Assembly (NCBI GenBank): GCA_019239425.1 | Contig: JAFAZX010000055.1 | Location: 1 to 54,200 of the forward strand | DNA from: Acidobacteriota bacterium | Lineage (GTDB): Bacteria > Acidobacteriota > Blastocatellia > Pyrinomonadales > Pyrinomonadaceae | DNA length: 54,200 nucleotides | Direction: 5' to 3' | Shown here: piece by piece, positions 33,801 to 42,560 of the stretch | Position numbering within the stretch: position 1 is the first letter of the stretch | How the letters are laid out: each line of letters opens with the position of its first letter | Position numbers and translations under genes: made by a program | The notes under the pieces: generated by a model | Database searches by the model: none | Told to the model about the DNA's origin: nothing | Seen by the model: the letters and a program-made list of their open reading frames with translations, nothing else

Positions 33801-34886
33801 ACGCGGCTCGTACAGGGCCAGGCGGGCGCGGTCGCCAACAGCATCGCGTTCACCCTCTCGCGCATGAACAACCTCATCAACGCGGGGCTCATCCCGTTCA
33901 CCACGCTCCCGACGAGCGCCTGCGACCCCACGCTCTCGGCCGCCAACCAGAACTGCAAGGTCTCGAACTTCTTCATCGTCAACCCGCAGACGACGGGCGG
34001 CGCGTTCCTGATGACCGAAGGGACGGACACCTCGTTCAACGCGCTCCAGATCGAGCTCAGGCGGCGGCTGTCGGCGGGGCTGCTCATCCAGGGCAGTTAC
34101 CAGTTCGGGAAGGCGCTGTCGAACGCGTTCGTCTCCTCCTCGTCGGTCTTCTCGCAGCCGCGGACGCTCCGCAACCCCGCGCTCGACAAGACCTACTCGC
34201 CCTGGGACATCCGCCACTCGTTCAAGGTGGACTACATCTACGAGCTGCCCGTCGGCGAGGGCAAGCGGTTCTTCCGAACCGACATCCCCGTCCTGAAGCA
34301 GATCGTCAGCCACTGGCAGATCGGCGGCGTGACGCGCATCCAGTCGGGCTCGGCCACGCTCCTGACGAGCGGCACGCGCCAGACCGTCAACCAGTTCGAC
34401 TCGGGCGTCGTGCTCCACAACATCACGGCCAAGGGGTTCCAAGACCTGGTCAAGATTCGCAAGGACCCGAGCGGCATCGTCTACTGGCTGCCGCAGGCGT
34501 TCATCGACAACACCATCGCGGCCTTCGCCAGCCCGACGGGGCAGCCGCTCGACCCGAACGCGCCCTACATCGGGCCGCCGATGACGGCGGGCCAGTTCGG
34601 CGACCGCATCATCTTCTTCGGCCCGCCGCAGGCGCGCTTCGACATCAACGTCGTCAAGCGGCTGAACGTCACCGAGCGGGTGAGGCTCGAGGGTCGCGTC
34701 TCGTTCCTCAACGCCTTCAACCGCGCGAACTTCTTCCTCGGCGACGCCGAGGCAACGATCCGCAGCATCTCGGCGGCCTCGACGACCTTCGGCCAGACGC
34801 GCGCGGCCTACCGCGACATCACCGTCTCCGGCACCAACGACCCGGGCGGCCGCCTCATCGAGTTCCAGTTCCGCCTGAACTTCTGA
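30870..34886 (+). CDS. TonB-dependent receptor, Oar-like, largest of three
   Basis: A 1338-residue outer-membrane protein. A signal peptide ends around PAAFAQI. A carboxypeptidase-regulatory-like domain (GRLTGVVTDTLGAVIPKAEVLAV) covers about 28-110. The plug begins near QISELPFATRDALQLVLTLPG and contains VQVRFVTKSGTSEFHGGGF. The barrel ends IEFQFRLNF with a terminal Phe. GGAGGGAGAA stands before the ATG. It has its own long leader and is divergent from the D-aminoacylase. It is followed by a strong GC-rich hairpin. Confidence 0.9.
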   Translation: MRIRSLGRACLSLALALASAPAAFAQITTSGRLTGVVTDTLGAVIPKAEVLAVSNETRQELRATAGDEGAWSIPSVPNGTYTVTVTAPNFKKTVVQAVKVDVGQPTTVNAALEPGGANEEVVVSAGGEMLQTESSSVSTTITGRQISELPFATRDALQLVLTLPGVQTPGAPRTSSINGLPKGSVNLTLDGANIQDNFLRSSDGFFTQIQPKSDAVQEVTVSTAVPGAESAGEGAVQVRFVTKSGTSEFHGGGFWQYRSPKFNSNYYFNNIDGLPRDNLLLRQFGGNIGGPILIPKLIKSREKAFFFVNYEEFQLPQTYPTGNNFVLTADALKGIFTYKDSGGTVRTVNLLQLASSRGYPSAIDPSVAKGFSLIDAAVHQSGSLRSRVASANDYNRLQYNFQDPGTNTRRFPTGRLDWNITKNHHLEFIHNYQHYLSNPDGVNSQFDVAGPGTGIVIGTPGVRGSIQRNSFSFVLGHRWTINSSLVNEARATSSGNGTSLFTPEFSPGLYSLWGGYAVTGGTYLGNQPLGTGAFYNRRSTSRRNTPTKGFSDNLTYSTGAHTLNFGGSFLRINSYTSAAGTQVVPQVVFGIATGDPINTGSTSIFTNTGATPTFPGASTTQLGDARSLYAYLTGRVSSIARSASLDGSGKYVFDSFNEYNHQNEYAFYVQDSWKVRPSLTVNAGLRWEFEPSPVNDNGVYTRTSFAGIYGVSGEGNIFNPTTLSGQPTQFRLLSDGEKGFKTRKGDLAPSFGFAWSPNFKSGLLHALAGDAGRTVIRGGYSIAFTREGFNAYTAIFGSNEGGTVTLSVSPGVTPSLFSAGAVSFNGGAGRTCTSGAANNNSCVGGFPFLNPPADTSKYPFTPAAGSAGGANDFDANLKAGYTQSYTIGLQRELSKNTAFEVRFVRTRGTHLWRQYDLNEVNIFENGFLAQFNAAANNLAISRANGKGDNYGNQGLAGQVNVPLITTAIGSATDSTTVTRLVQGQAGAVANSIAFTLSRMNNLINAGLIPFTTLPTSACDPTLSAANQNCKVSNFFIVNPQTTGGAFLMTEGTDTSFNALQIELRRRLSAGLLIQGSYQFGKALSNAFVSSSSVFSQPRTLRNPALDKTYSPWDIRHSFKVDYIYELPVGEGKRFFRTDIPVLKQIVSHWQIGGVTRIQSGSATLLTSGTRQTVNQFDSGVVLHNITAKGFQDLVKIRKDPSGIVYWLPQAFIDNTIAAFASPTGQPLDPNAPYIGPPMTAGQFGDRIIFFGPPQARFDINVVKRLNVTERVRLEGRVSFLNAFNRANFFLGDAEATIRSISAASTTFGQTRAAYRDITVSGTNDPGGRLIEFQFRLNF

Positions 34887-34915
34887 AGCGGGAGACACGG
34901 GGCCGGCCCAACCTT

Positions 34916-34976
34916 CGGGCCGAAAGGAAGGCGGGGCGTGCGCATGAAGCGCACGCCCCGCCTTCCTTTCGGCCCG
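34916..34976. terminator. Perfect 28-bp GC-rich hairpin between convergent genes
   Basis: Arms 34916-34943 and 34949-34976 are perfectly complementary around a 5-base loop, ATGAA. It stands 29 bases beyond the receptor stop and 22 bases before the stop of the convergent gene at 34999. Unlike the other inverted repeats it has no 7-bp periodicity. A bidirectional terminator is likely although no T-tract follows. Confidence 0.75.
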
Positions 34977-34998
34977 CTGCGGCCCACTCCCCGGCCGG

Positions 34999-37029
34999 CT
35001 ACTGGCCGACGACGAGGAACACGTCCCAGGCCCAGCGATTCACTTTCACCCCGCGCGCGCCGTCCACCTTCGCACGGTAGCGGAAGCGGTTGCCGTAATC
35101 GTCCGACCGCCTCGACTCCTTGTAGTCGAGGCTGATGGACGCGACCCCGTAGGAGCGCAGATCACCCAACTCGCCGGACTCTGAGATGCCATTGTGGTTA
35201 GCGTCCCGCCACAGACGGAGGGAGGCGTAGACCCCATCCCTCGCGTCTATGACCCCGTCGCGGTTGCCCCCGTTCGCCGGGTCGTCGTAGCGCGCGAGGG
35301 CGTTGAAGCCGTTCGCGGCGACGCCCGGCGGCGGCGAAGGCTGCGGCGTGAAGTTGCCGAACAACTCCGCCCCGCTGTCGACGGTGCCGTTGCCGTTACG
35401 GTCCAGGGCCAGCCATGCGTCGTCCGACCCGGCCGCCGTCCAAGACAGGTGCTCGGGCGTGCCGTCGGCGTCGAGGTCGAAGTTAACGCCGCCAGCGGCG
35501 TCGGTCAGTGCGAAGCCGTCGCCGGCGGTGTCAACGAGGACTGGCGACTCTCCGTCCCGGTCGCAGCAGCCGTTGTAGTAAATCCCGTTCACCGCCTCAC
35601 AGTCCTGCCTCGTCCAACTGCACTCGCCGCCCCCCTCTTCTCCGCCCCCGCCCGTGGCGCACGACTGGGCCGGGCAGTCGAGGGTGATGTTGTGGCTGGA
35701 GTTGACGCCGCCGGCCCGGCAGATGGTGACATCGTCCCTGCACCCGCCCCTCGTGTGCATGGCCGTCCCGACCTGATACTGTGTGCAACTCGCGCTGACC
35801 ACCGAGTACCCGGTCGCCAGCGTGTCGTGCAGCGCTTGCTTGCAATCCTGTGTCGAGCCGTCGCTCGTGTTCGCCGGGGGCTGGTTGTTCGTGCACGTGC
35901 CCGCCTGCGGGCAGACAAAGTTGCACGACCCCCAGGTCTGATCCGTGCCGCACCCGGCGATCTGGGGGGTGCGCGCAAAGGCTTTTATTAACATCGGGCG
36001 CACCGGCCGCGCCGACGGCCACCACCTGCCGAGGGGCGTCTGCTCGTCCCGGTCGAACGCGTAGACCTGCTGCTGGTTGGTCAGGACGAAGACGTGAAGG
36101 CGCGTGACGGCAACGTCGCGTACGCCGGTGAGCCTCAACGGCGCGCCGGACTCCGCGTTCACTTGCAGCGCGTACTCGCGCAGCTTGCGCCCCCGCCCGT
36201 CGTACTCGTAGACGACGCCGCCGACGGTTGAGCCGTTCATCGCGAGCCAGAGGTGCCCAGTCTGGCGCTCGATGGCCGCGCCGTTAATCACATTAATCCC
36301 TCCCACCTGATGCGCCTTCTTAATCTCGAAGAAGCGTTGCGCCAACGCCTGCTGAAGGTCGACCGCCTCGCCCCTGACCTCGACCTCGAACAGCAGCCTC
36401 CCGTCCGAGGAGTACTTCTGAATCAGCGGGACGTAGTGGTAGACGTAATAGAAGTCTCCGGCCGCGTCGGTCAGGACTCTGCCCCTGTGCAAAAAGCGGT
36501 TCTGCTGCGGGCTGAACCTGTCGCGCACCCTGAGCGCACCGACCCTGTTAAGGAGGCGGCCCGCGGGACTGTAGACGTGAATCAGGCCGCGTTCGTCCGG
36601 AGACGCGACCGCGACATCGCCGCTGTTAAGAACCGCGACCGAGGACGGCGGGGGCGTCTTGAACTTACCGACGGTCTTCCCGCCGGAATCGAGGACGGTG
36701 ACCTCTTCCCCGTCCGCCCGCACGCCGTAGCCTCCCGGGCCGTTGACCGCGGCCGAACGCCCGCGGCCGAGCGGCCGCAGGGAGCCTCCGGCTTCCACGC
36801 GGTAGGATTCGACGGCGCCGGTCAACTCGCTCACCAGCCGGAGCGTCCGTTCGTCGTCCGCGACCGAGATGGAGCCTATCGGCTCGGAGGCCTCGACCAC
36901 GTCGCCATTCGATTGCAGCGTCACCACGTCCGGCGGTCTCGTCGCACCGCTCCGGTAGGTGCCGGACAGCAGCACGCACGCGCCAAACAAAACCATAGAA
37001 GTCGTCAGCACTTTGGATCGTGAAGTCAT
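34999..37029 (-). CDS. Exported beta-propeller-like protein with Cys-rich and Ca-binding-like parts
   Basis: A 676-residue protein. An N-terminal hydrophobic segment ends in VLLSGTY. Residues about 30-370 read like a beta-propeller with repeating VLTDAAGDFYYVYHY and VAVLNSGDVAVASPDERGLIHVYSPAGRL strands. Residues about 375-510 hold many cysteines (CGTDQTWGSCNFVCPQAGTC and CSWTRQDCEAVN), presumably disulfide-bonded. The C-terminal 160 residues carry DxDxDG-like loops: FDLDADG, LDRNGNGTVDSG and RDANHNGISESG, which should bind calcium. Start 37029 fits AAAGGGG upstream. Function unknown. The many cysteines fit the window's DsbA-VKOR pair as a possible folding route. Confidence 0.75.
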   Translation of the reverse strand: MTSRSKVLTTSMVLFGACVLLSGTYRSGATRPPDVVTLQSNGDVVEASEPIGSISVADDERTLRLVSELTGAVESYRVEAGGSLRPLGRGRSAAVNGPGGYGVRADGEEVTVLDSGGKTVGKFKTPPPSSVAVLNSGDVAVASPDERGLIHVYSPAGRLLNRVGALRVRDRFSPQQNRFLHRGRVLTDAAGDFYYVYHYVPLIQKYSSDGRLLFEVEVRGEAVDLQQALAQRFFEIKKAHQVGGINVINGAAIERQTGHLWLAMNGSTVGGVVYEYDGRGRKLREYALQVNAESGAPLRLTGVRDVAVTRLHVFVLTNQQQVYAFDRDEQTPLGRWWPSARPVRPMLIKAFARTPQIAGCGTDQTWGSCNFVCPQAGTCTNNQPPANTSDGSTQDCKQALHDTLATGYSVVSASCTQYQVGTAMHTRGGCRDDVTICRAGGVNSSHNITLDCPAQSCATGGGGEEGGGECSWTRQDCEAVNGIYYNGCCDRDGESPVLVDTAGDGFALTDAAGGVNFDLDADGTPEHLSWTAAGSDDAWLALDRNGNGTVDSGAELFGNFTPQPSPPPGVAANGFNALARYDDPANGGNRDGVIDARDGVYASLRLWRDANHNGISESGELGDLRSYGVASISLDYKESRRSDDYGNRFRYRAKVDGARGVKVNRWAWDVFLVVGQ

Positions 37030-37099
37030 GGATTGCCCCTTTCGTGTTGGCGGAGGAAGGGCCAAGGCGGCCGCGTGAGTGAGTCGTAAAGGGATCGTC

Positions 37100-37118
37100 C
37101 TGACGAATGTCTCGTCAG
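37100..37118. promoter_or_regulatory. 7-bp palindrome in the leader of the 34999-37029 gene
   Basis: CTGACGA (37100-37106) and TCGTCAG (37112-37118) flank 5 bases. It lies about 70 bases before the start codon and downstream of the predicted promoter, so it could be an operator or a leader hairpin. Confidence 0.35.
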
Positions 37119-37206
37119 TGGGGCACGTGCGAGGGCTTATACGGATTGAGCGAGGGTACCGACGAGTCGTGCGATGTTCCAACAGATGCGCGTAGGACTG
37201 AGTCTC

Positions 37207-37235
37207 CTTATACGCTTAACCCTATCCGCTGTCAA
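37207..37235 (-). promoter_or_regulatory. Sigma-70-type promoter of the 34999-37029 gene
   Basis: On the minus strand TTGACA (37235-37230) and TATAAG (37212-37207) are separated by exactly 17 bases. The first box is a perfect consensus. It gives a leader of about 170 bases. A second TATAAG at 37141-37136 has no matching upstream box. Confidence 0.65.
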
Positions 37236-37299
37236 CGGTCTTGCGCCGGGCGATTTCGCGTCCGCCGTCCCCTCCGCGCGGTCATGCGCGGCCGCGGCG

Positions 37300-38490
37300 C
37301 TACTGCTTTCCGAGGGCGGATTTTATCTTCTCGACGGTCTCCCTGACCTGCGCGGCGTTGGGGGCGGCGGGCACGTCCTTGAGGTACTGTTCGAGGGCGC
37401 GGCGGGCGGGTTCGAGTTTCTGCTGCGAGAGGTAGAGCTGGCCGAGGAGGAGCTGCGCGTTGCCGACGCCGGCGCCGCCCAGCTCGTAGGCGCGCAGCAG
37501 CTCGCGCTCGGCCTCCGCGGGCCGCTTCAACTGCATGTACGCGCCGCCGAGCAGGAGGTGTGCGTTCGCGGCGCCGGGGTCGAGCTTGACCGCCTGCTCC
37601 AGCTCGGCCGCCGCCGCGGCGTATGCGTCCTCGCGGCTCAGGAGCATGCCGAGCTTGTAGTGCGCCTCGACCTGCCCCGCCTGACTCAGGCCCGGCGCGG
37701 CGAGCGCGTCGGCCAAGACCTTCTTCGCCTTCGCCGCCTGCCCCGCCCCGGCGAGCGCGTCCGCGTACGCCGGACGCAGACCCTGCAAGTCCGGGCTCTC
37801 GCCGTAGAGGCGTCCGAGCACGTCCGCGGCCTCCGCATACTTCCCCTGCCGGCTGAGCACCACGCCGAGGTTCAGGCGCGGGAGGTAGAAGCGCTTGTTT
37901 ATCTTCGAAGCGCGCGCGAGCGTCTCGGCCGCCTCGCCGAGCCGGTCGAGCTTGAGGTAGAGCACGCCGAGGTCGTTGAGCGCGCGCGCGTACTTCGGGT
38001 AGGCGTCGACCGCGCGCTTCAGCTCGCCCAAAGCCTCCTCGGCGCGACCGCCACCCACGGCCTTCATCGCGCGCTCGTAGGCGGCGCGCGCGTCCGCCGG
38101 CACGTCGTTGTCGACGCCCGAAGCGTCCACCACCTCGTTCGGCGGAAGCCCCGGCCCCTTGAAGGGGTTGAGGAAGACGGGGACGTAGCTGACCTGACCG
38201 CGGAGGAAGCGGAGGCTGGTGCTCGTGGTGTCGAAGGTGCGGCCGTCGCCCTCGATGCGGACTTCGTAGTCGTGGATGCCGTTGAGGTCGCCGGTGAACT
38301 GGAACTTGCCCTTCGAGTCGGTGAAGACCGTCTCGATGCGCCCGTCGTCGCGCGTCAGTTGCAGCCGCAGCTCGCGCGCAGGACGGTCGCCGTTCGGCAT
38401 GAAGATCTGAATCGCCGGCGGCGCCTGCGCGCACGTCACGCCCCGCGCGCAGAGCAGAAATAAGAACGCCGCTGTCAGCTTTAATCTCAC
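37300..38490 (-). CDS. Exported TPR protein with beta-sandwich N-domain
   Basis: A 396-residue protein. The signal peptide ends near GVTCAQAPP. Residues about 25-105 look like a carboxypeptidase-regulatory-like beta domain (RELRLQLTRDDGRIETVFTDSKGKFQFTGDL). From about 125 to 385 there are tetratricopeptide repeats with the usual spacing (ALNDLGVLYLKLDRLGEAAETLARAS and similar). TPRs mediate protein contacts. The GTG start has AAGGA very close upstream, so the start is moderately certain. It lies immediately downstream of a TonB receptor on the same strand, with an inverted repeat between. Confidence 0.8.
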   Translation of the reverse strand: MRLKLTAAFLFLLCARGVTCAQAPPAIQIFMPNGDRPARELRLQLTRDDGRIETVFTDSKGKFQFTGDLNGIHDYEVRIEGDGRTFDTTSTSLRFLRGQVSYVPVFLNPFKGPGLPPNEVVDASGVDNDVPADARAAYERAMKAVGGGRAEEALGELKRAVDAYPKYARALNDLGVLYLKLDRLGEAAETLARASKINKRFYLPRLNLGVVLSRQGKYAEAADVLGRLYGESPDLQGLRPAYADALAGAGQAAKAKKVLADALAAPGLSQAGQVEAHYKLGMLLSREDAYAAAAAELEQAVKLDPGAANAHLLLGGAYMQLKRPAEAERELLRAYELGGAGVGNAQLLLGQLYLSQQKLEPARRALEQYLKDVPAAPNAAQVRETVEKIKSALGKQ

Positions 38491-38514
38491 GTCCTTAAAA
38501 TCGGAAAGGAATTA

Positions 38515-38583
38515 ACCACAGAGACACGGAGGCACGGCTTGGGGCTTAGTTTACTCCAAGCTGTGCCTCCGTGTCTCTGTGGT
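38515..38583. repeat. Inverted repeat, ACCACAGAGACAC type
   Basis: Arms 38515-38542 and 38556-38583 match at 27 of 28 positions with a 13-base loop. It lies 33 bases past the stop of the leftward receptor and ahead of the TPR gene on the same strand. Confidence 0.92.
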
Positions 38584-38616
38584 GAAATTTAGTTCCGCTT
38601 CAACTCAAGCACCGCT

Positions 38617-41600
38617 TTAGAAGTTGAACTTCGCCGCGATCTGCACCTTGCGCGAACTGCTGACGACGCCGCCGCCGACCAGCCCGAAGTTAGAGTTCGA
38701 GACGACGGCCGTCGGGAAGTCGAAGGACGGCGTGTTCGTCAGGTTCTGCGCCTCGACCCGCAGCTCAAGGTTGCGGCTCTCGTCGAAGCGGATGCGCTTG
38801 CCGAGCGTCATGTCGAGTTGGAAGAGGGAGGGGCCGCGGAAGTAGTTGCGGCCGAGGTTGCTCCGCTCGCCCGCGGCCGGCGCGAAGAACATGTTGCGCT
38901 GGTCCTGGGTGAAGAAGAAGTTGCGCCCGCCTTCGAGGAAGACGCGCCCCATGTCCGGCGAGCAGCCGTTACAGCTCGCGGGCGACTGCACGACCTGCGA
39001 GACGGTCGCGCTCCCCGAGTAGACCGTGAAGGGCCGGCCCGAGTACCGGCGGACGATGCCCGCCAGCTCGAAGCCGCCGATGAGCTGGTTGACGACCGAG
39101 TTCGCGTCGCTCGCCCAGCGGCGCCCGCGCCCGAAAGGCAGGTCGAGCGTGAAGTAACCCTGGACGACGTGCCTCCGGTCGAAGTCCGAAGGCGCCCAGT
39201 TGGCGTTGCGGTCGCGGACGTCGTAGGGCGTGTTCGAGGCGAGGAACGTGGCCGTCGTCCCCGCCGCGGCGCGGCCCAGGAGCGTCAGCGCCGGGTCGTA
39301 GGAGCGCGTGTCCTCGGACTTCGAGAGCGTGTAGCTGGCCTGGAAGGCGAAGCCGCCCGAGTAGCGCCGCGCGAGCTGCACTTCGAGCGCGTTGTAGCGC
39401 GAGCGGTCGTTGTTGTCGAGCACGTTGATCGCGCCCGAGAACTGCGGGAACGGCTGGAAGAAGAAGGGGCTGAAGCCGTTGACGACGAAGTTGGGGTTCG
39501 TGCTGCCCGTCCGCCCGGCCTGCGCGACGAGGAAGGCCGCCTGCGCGACGCTGCCCGCGTCCACGATGTTGGTCGCGGTGCCCCCGTTGGCGAGCCGGAC
39601 GGTGCCGCCGATTGACTGCGCGAGCAGGAACTGCGCCCCCGTCTGCCCCGTGCCGAGGACTGAGGAGCCCGCCAGCAGGCGGTTGATGAGGAAGTTCGGG
39701 TCGGTCAGGAGCGGGTCGGTCGAGCCCGTGCGGTTCTGGAGTTGCTTGAACGCGGCGAGGAAGCCGTTGTTGTTGATGTCCACCTGGTTCACGTCGTAAG
39801 CCCCGAAGAGCTTGCGCCCGAGGCGGCCGATGTAGTTGACCTCGACGACGGACTTCCAGCCGACCTCGCGCTGGACGCTCACGCCGTACTGGTGCGTGCG
39901 CGGGTAGGTCAGGGCCGGGTCAACGACGCTGATCGAGCCCACGTCGAAGGCGGGCGGCGTGCGGAACTGGAGCGGCGTCCGGTCGTTGGCCGAGAGTGCG
40001 GGCAGTCCGTTGCGCAGGAGCGCGCCCGCCTGCCCGCCGGCGAAGCCGCCCGAGAGCAGCGTGATGCCGCGCGTGAGGCCGGGCGCGTTCTGGAAGATGA
40101 AGGACGAGAAGACGAACGTGTTCGTCCTGTCCCACGCCAGCCGGTAGTTGCCGCGCACCGAGGTCTTGCCGCTCTCGAACGGGTCCCAGGCGAAGCCGAC
40201 CGTGGGGCCGAACTGCTTCCAGGAGTCGTTGTAGAGCTTCCCCTCCTCGAAGCGGACGGTGTTCGAGGGCGTCGCGCCGGCGCGGATGGGCGTGTCGGGG
40301 CGCAGGACGAGGCTGTCGGAGCGGGGGCTGAGGCGCACCTCCCAGCGCAGGCCGTAGTCGATGGTCAGGTTCGGGCGCGCCTTCCAGGTGTCCTGCCCGT
40401 AGAAGTCGTACTCGGGGTAGCGCGCCGTGTAGAGGAAGCGCGTGCCGGCGGGGGCGAACGTGCTGTCGTCCTGGGCGACGAACGCCTGCGTGACGCGCCC
40501 GATGCGGCCGAGGTAGTCGTTGATGTAGCTTTCGAGGTTGCCGCGGTCGGTGAGGTTGATGCCGGCGTTGCCGGTCGTCAGCGCCCGCGTCCCGTAGGAG
40601 GTCGGCACGGGGTTGCCGATGGTGGCGCTGGTGCTGAGCGAGATCGAGTCGCGCGTGTTGAGCCCGGCGACCGAGCTGCGGTTGTCGAAGTGATCCTGGA
40701 GGCGGATGTTGGTGCCGAACTTGAACGTGTGCGCGTTGCGCTGCCAGGAGAGGTTGTCGACGAACTGCTTGGTGGTGGCGCGGCGCGCGTTGTTGACGCC
40801 GGGCGAGGAGTTGAGCGGGTCGGTCGGGATGTTGAGGATGACCGAGGAGTTCTGCGCCCAGTTCTCGTCCGGGTTGTTGAAGCTGAAGGTGAAGCGGTTG
40901 AAGCCCGCGACGAACTCGTTGACCACGGTCGGCGCGAGCGTCGCCCGGTAGTTGACGGCGAGGTTGCGCGGCGTGCGGAACGTGTCCACGAAGCAGGGCA
41001 GGCCGGGGAAGCGCGCCAGCCCGCCGTTCGCGTTGTCGCAGAGGGTGTTCTGCGAGCCGCGCGAGTAGCGGACGTAGACGGAGTTCCGCTCGTTGAAGTT
41101 GTGGTCGATCTTCATCGTCCAGTCGTACTGCCGCTCGGTCTGCGGCGCGACCCAGCTGAAGCCGGCCGTGTTGAGGCCGTCGCCGACCGTGTAGTTGTTC
41201 GGCAGCGGGACGAGGTTGATGAGCCGGTTGGTGGTCGGGTCGGCCGTGAGCGGGATGTTCGGGTTGCCCGCGACGTTGAAGGAGGCGATGCAGTTGGTCG
41301 TCACCGTCGCCGAGCAGTTGGGGAAGAGCGGGTTGCCGGCGTCGTCGATGACGCGCGCGCTGCCGGTGGCGTTGGCGTTCGCGTTGGCGCGCCCCACCGA
41401 GTAGCGGAAGACGCCGTTGCGGGCCGACTGCGTGTAGACCGTGCGGTTGACGAAGAACGCCTGGCTCGTGCGCAGCAGTTGGAGGTTGGTGAAGAAGAAG
41501 GTCTTGTTCTTGCCGTTGTAGAGACGGCCCCCGCCCTCGCCGAACTTCGGGAAGTAGACGGGGCCGCCGACGGAGCCGCCGAAGATGTGCTGGACGAACT

Positions 41601-42465
41601 GCGGCTTGTCGGTCGCGACCCGCTGGCCGTTGACGAGGCGCGTGTTGACCGTGTTCTGGTACTCGTTCGCGTGGAAGCGCGGCGTCTGGTAGAACTCGAA
41701 GATGTTGCCGTGGAACTCGTTGGTGCCCGACTTGGTCACGAGGTTGACCTGCGCGCCCGAGGAGCGGCCGTTGTCGGCGGTGAAGTTCGAGGTGACGACC
41801 TGGAACTGCGTCAGCGCGTCCGGGTTGGTGCGGATGGGCGTGAAGTTCGACCCGCCGGCCGTCGTGTCATTGGCGTCGATGCCGTCGAGCGTGAAGTTGA
41901 AGGCGCGGTCGCGCGCGCCGTGGACGTGGACGCCGCCGCCGGTGTTGGAGCCCTCGACCACGCCCGGCTGGAAGAGGATGAAGGTCAGCGGGTTGCGCCC
42001 GCGGTTGCCGACGATGGGCAGCGCCGCGAGCGGGCGCTCCTCGACCGTGTTGCCGAAGTTGCCCGAGGTAGAGGTCTGCACCAGCTCGGCCGAGCCCTGC
42101 ACCGTCACGCTCTCGTCGATGTTGCCGGCCTCGAGCGCGGCGTTGACGGTCGAGGGCTGGTTGACGTTGACGGGGTTGCCGGTCGAGACGAACTTCTTGA
42201 AGCCCTGCTTCTCGACCGTCACGGTGTAGGAGCCGACCTGCACCGAGTCGAAGACGTAGTTGCCCGTCGAGGCGGTCTGGGTGGTGAGGGCGACGTTCGT
42301 CCCCTCGTTCGTGAGCGTGACGGTCGCCCCTTCGACGACCGCGCCGCTGGCGTCCTGCACCACGCCGGTGACGCGCGAGGTGGTGCCCTGCGCGCGCGCG
42401 GCTGTCGCGCAAGTCAGAAGCAGAGAGGCGATCAGGGCGAGCGCGGAAAGACTCCGTCTGTTCAT
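38617..42465 (-). CDS. TonB-dependent receptor, Oar-like
   Basis: A 1282-residue outer-membrane protein. The signal peptide ends in TAARAQG. A carboxypeptidase-regulatory-like domain (SRVTGVVQDASGAVVEGATVTLT) is followed by a plug with FNFTLDGIDANDTT and AQVNLVTKSGTNEFHGNIFEFY. The barrel ends VQIAAKFNF. ATG 42465 has GGAGA at the right distance. The open frame continues to 42576 but through promoter-like sequence. Its predicted control region contains copy 2 of the 57-bp element, which overlaps the 3' end of the upstream pabB-pabC gene. Confidence 0.9.
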   Translation of the reverse strand: MNRRSLSALALIASLLLTCATAARAQGTTSRVTGVVQDASGAVVEGATVTLTNEGTNVALTTQTASTGNYVFDSVQVGSYTVTVEKQGFKKFVSTGNPVNVNQPSTVNAALEAGNIDESVTVQGSAELVQTSTSGNFGNTVEERPLAALPIVGNRGRNPLTFILFQPGVVEGSNTGGGVHVHGARDRAFNFTLDGIDANDTTAGGSNFTPIRTNPDALTQFQVVTSNFTADNGRSSGAQVNLVTKSGTNEFHGNIFEFYQTPRFHANEYQNTVNTRLVNGQRVATDKPQFVQHIFGGSVGGPVYFPKFGEGGGRLYNGKNKTFFFTNLQLLRTSQAFFVNRTVYTQSARNGVFRYSVGRANANANATGSARVIDDAGNPLFPNCSATVTTNCIASFNVAGNPNIPLTADPTTNRLINLVPLPNNYTVGDGLNTAGFSWVAPQTERQYDWTMKIDHNFNERNSVYVRYSRGSQNTLCDNANGGLARFPGLPCFVDTFRTPRNLAVNYRATLAPTVVNEFVAGFNRFTFSFNNPDENWAQNSSVILNIPTDPLNSSPGVNNARRATTKQFVDNLSWQRNAHTFKFGTNIRLQDHFDNRSSVAGLNTRDSISLSTSATIGNPVPTSYGTRALTTGNAGINLTDRGNLESYINDYLGRIGRVTQAFVAQDDSTFAPAGTRFLYTARYPEYDFYGQDTWKARPNLTIDYGLRWEVRLSPRSDSLVLRPDTPIRAGATPSNTVRFEEGKLYNDSWKQFGPTVGFAWDPFESGKTSVRGNYRLAWDRTNTFVFSSFIFQNAPGLTRGITLLSGGFAGGQAGALLRNGLPALSANDRTPLQFRTPPAFDVGSISVVDPALTYPRTHQYGVSVQREVGWKSVVEVNYIGRLGRKLFGAYDVNQVDINNNGFLAAFKQLQNRTGSTDPLLTDPNFLINRLLAGSSVLGTGQTGAQFLLAQSIGGTVRLANGGTATNIVDAGSVAQAAFLVAQAGRTGSTNPNFVVNGFSPFFFQPFPQFSGAINVLDNNDRSRYNALEVQLARRYSGGFAFQASYTLSKSEDTRSYDPALTLLGRAAAGTTATFLASNTPYDVRDRNANWAPSDFDRRHVVQGYFTLDLPFGRGRRWASDANSVVNQLIGGFELAGIVRRYSGRPFTVYSGSATVSQVVQSPASCNGCSPDMGRVFLEGGRNFFFTQDQRNMFFAPAAGERSNLGRNYFRGPSLFQLDMTLGKRIRFDESRNLELRVEAQNLTNTPSFDFPTAVVSNSNFGLVGGGVVSSSRKVQIAAKFNF

Positions 42466-42560
42466 CTCGTTCTCCGTGGTTTCAGTTTTGGGTGTGTAAG
42501 ACAAAGTGTCCGCGCGGGCGCCGGCGGACGAAGTACGGCCCGTGTTCGAATCGGCGGCGT

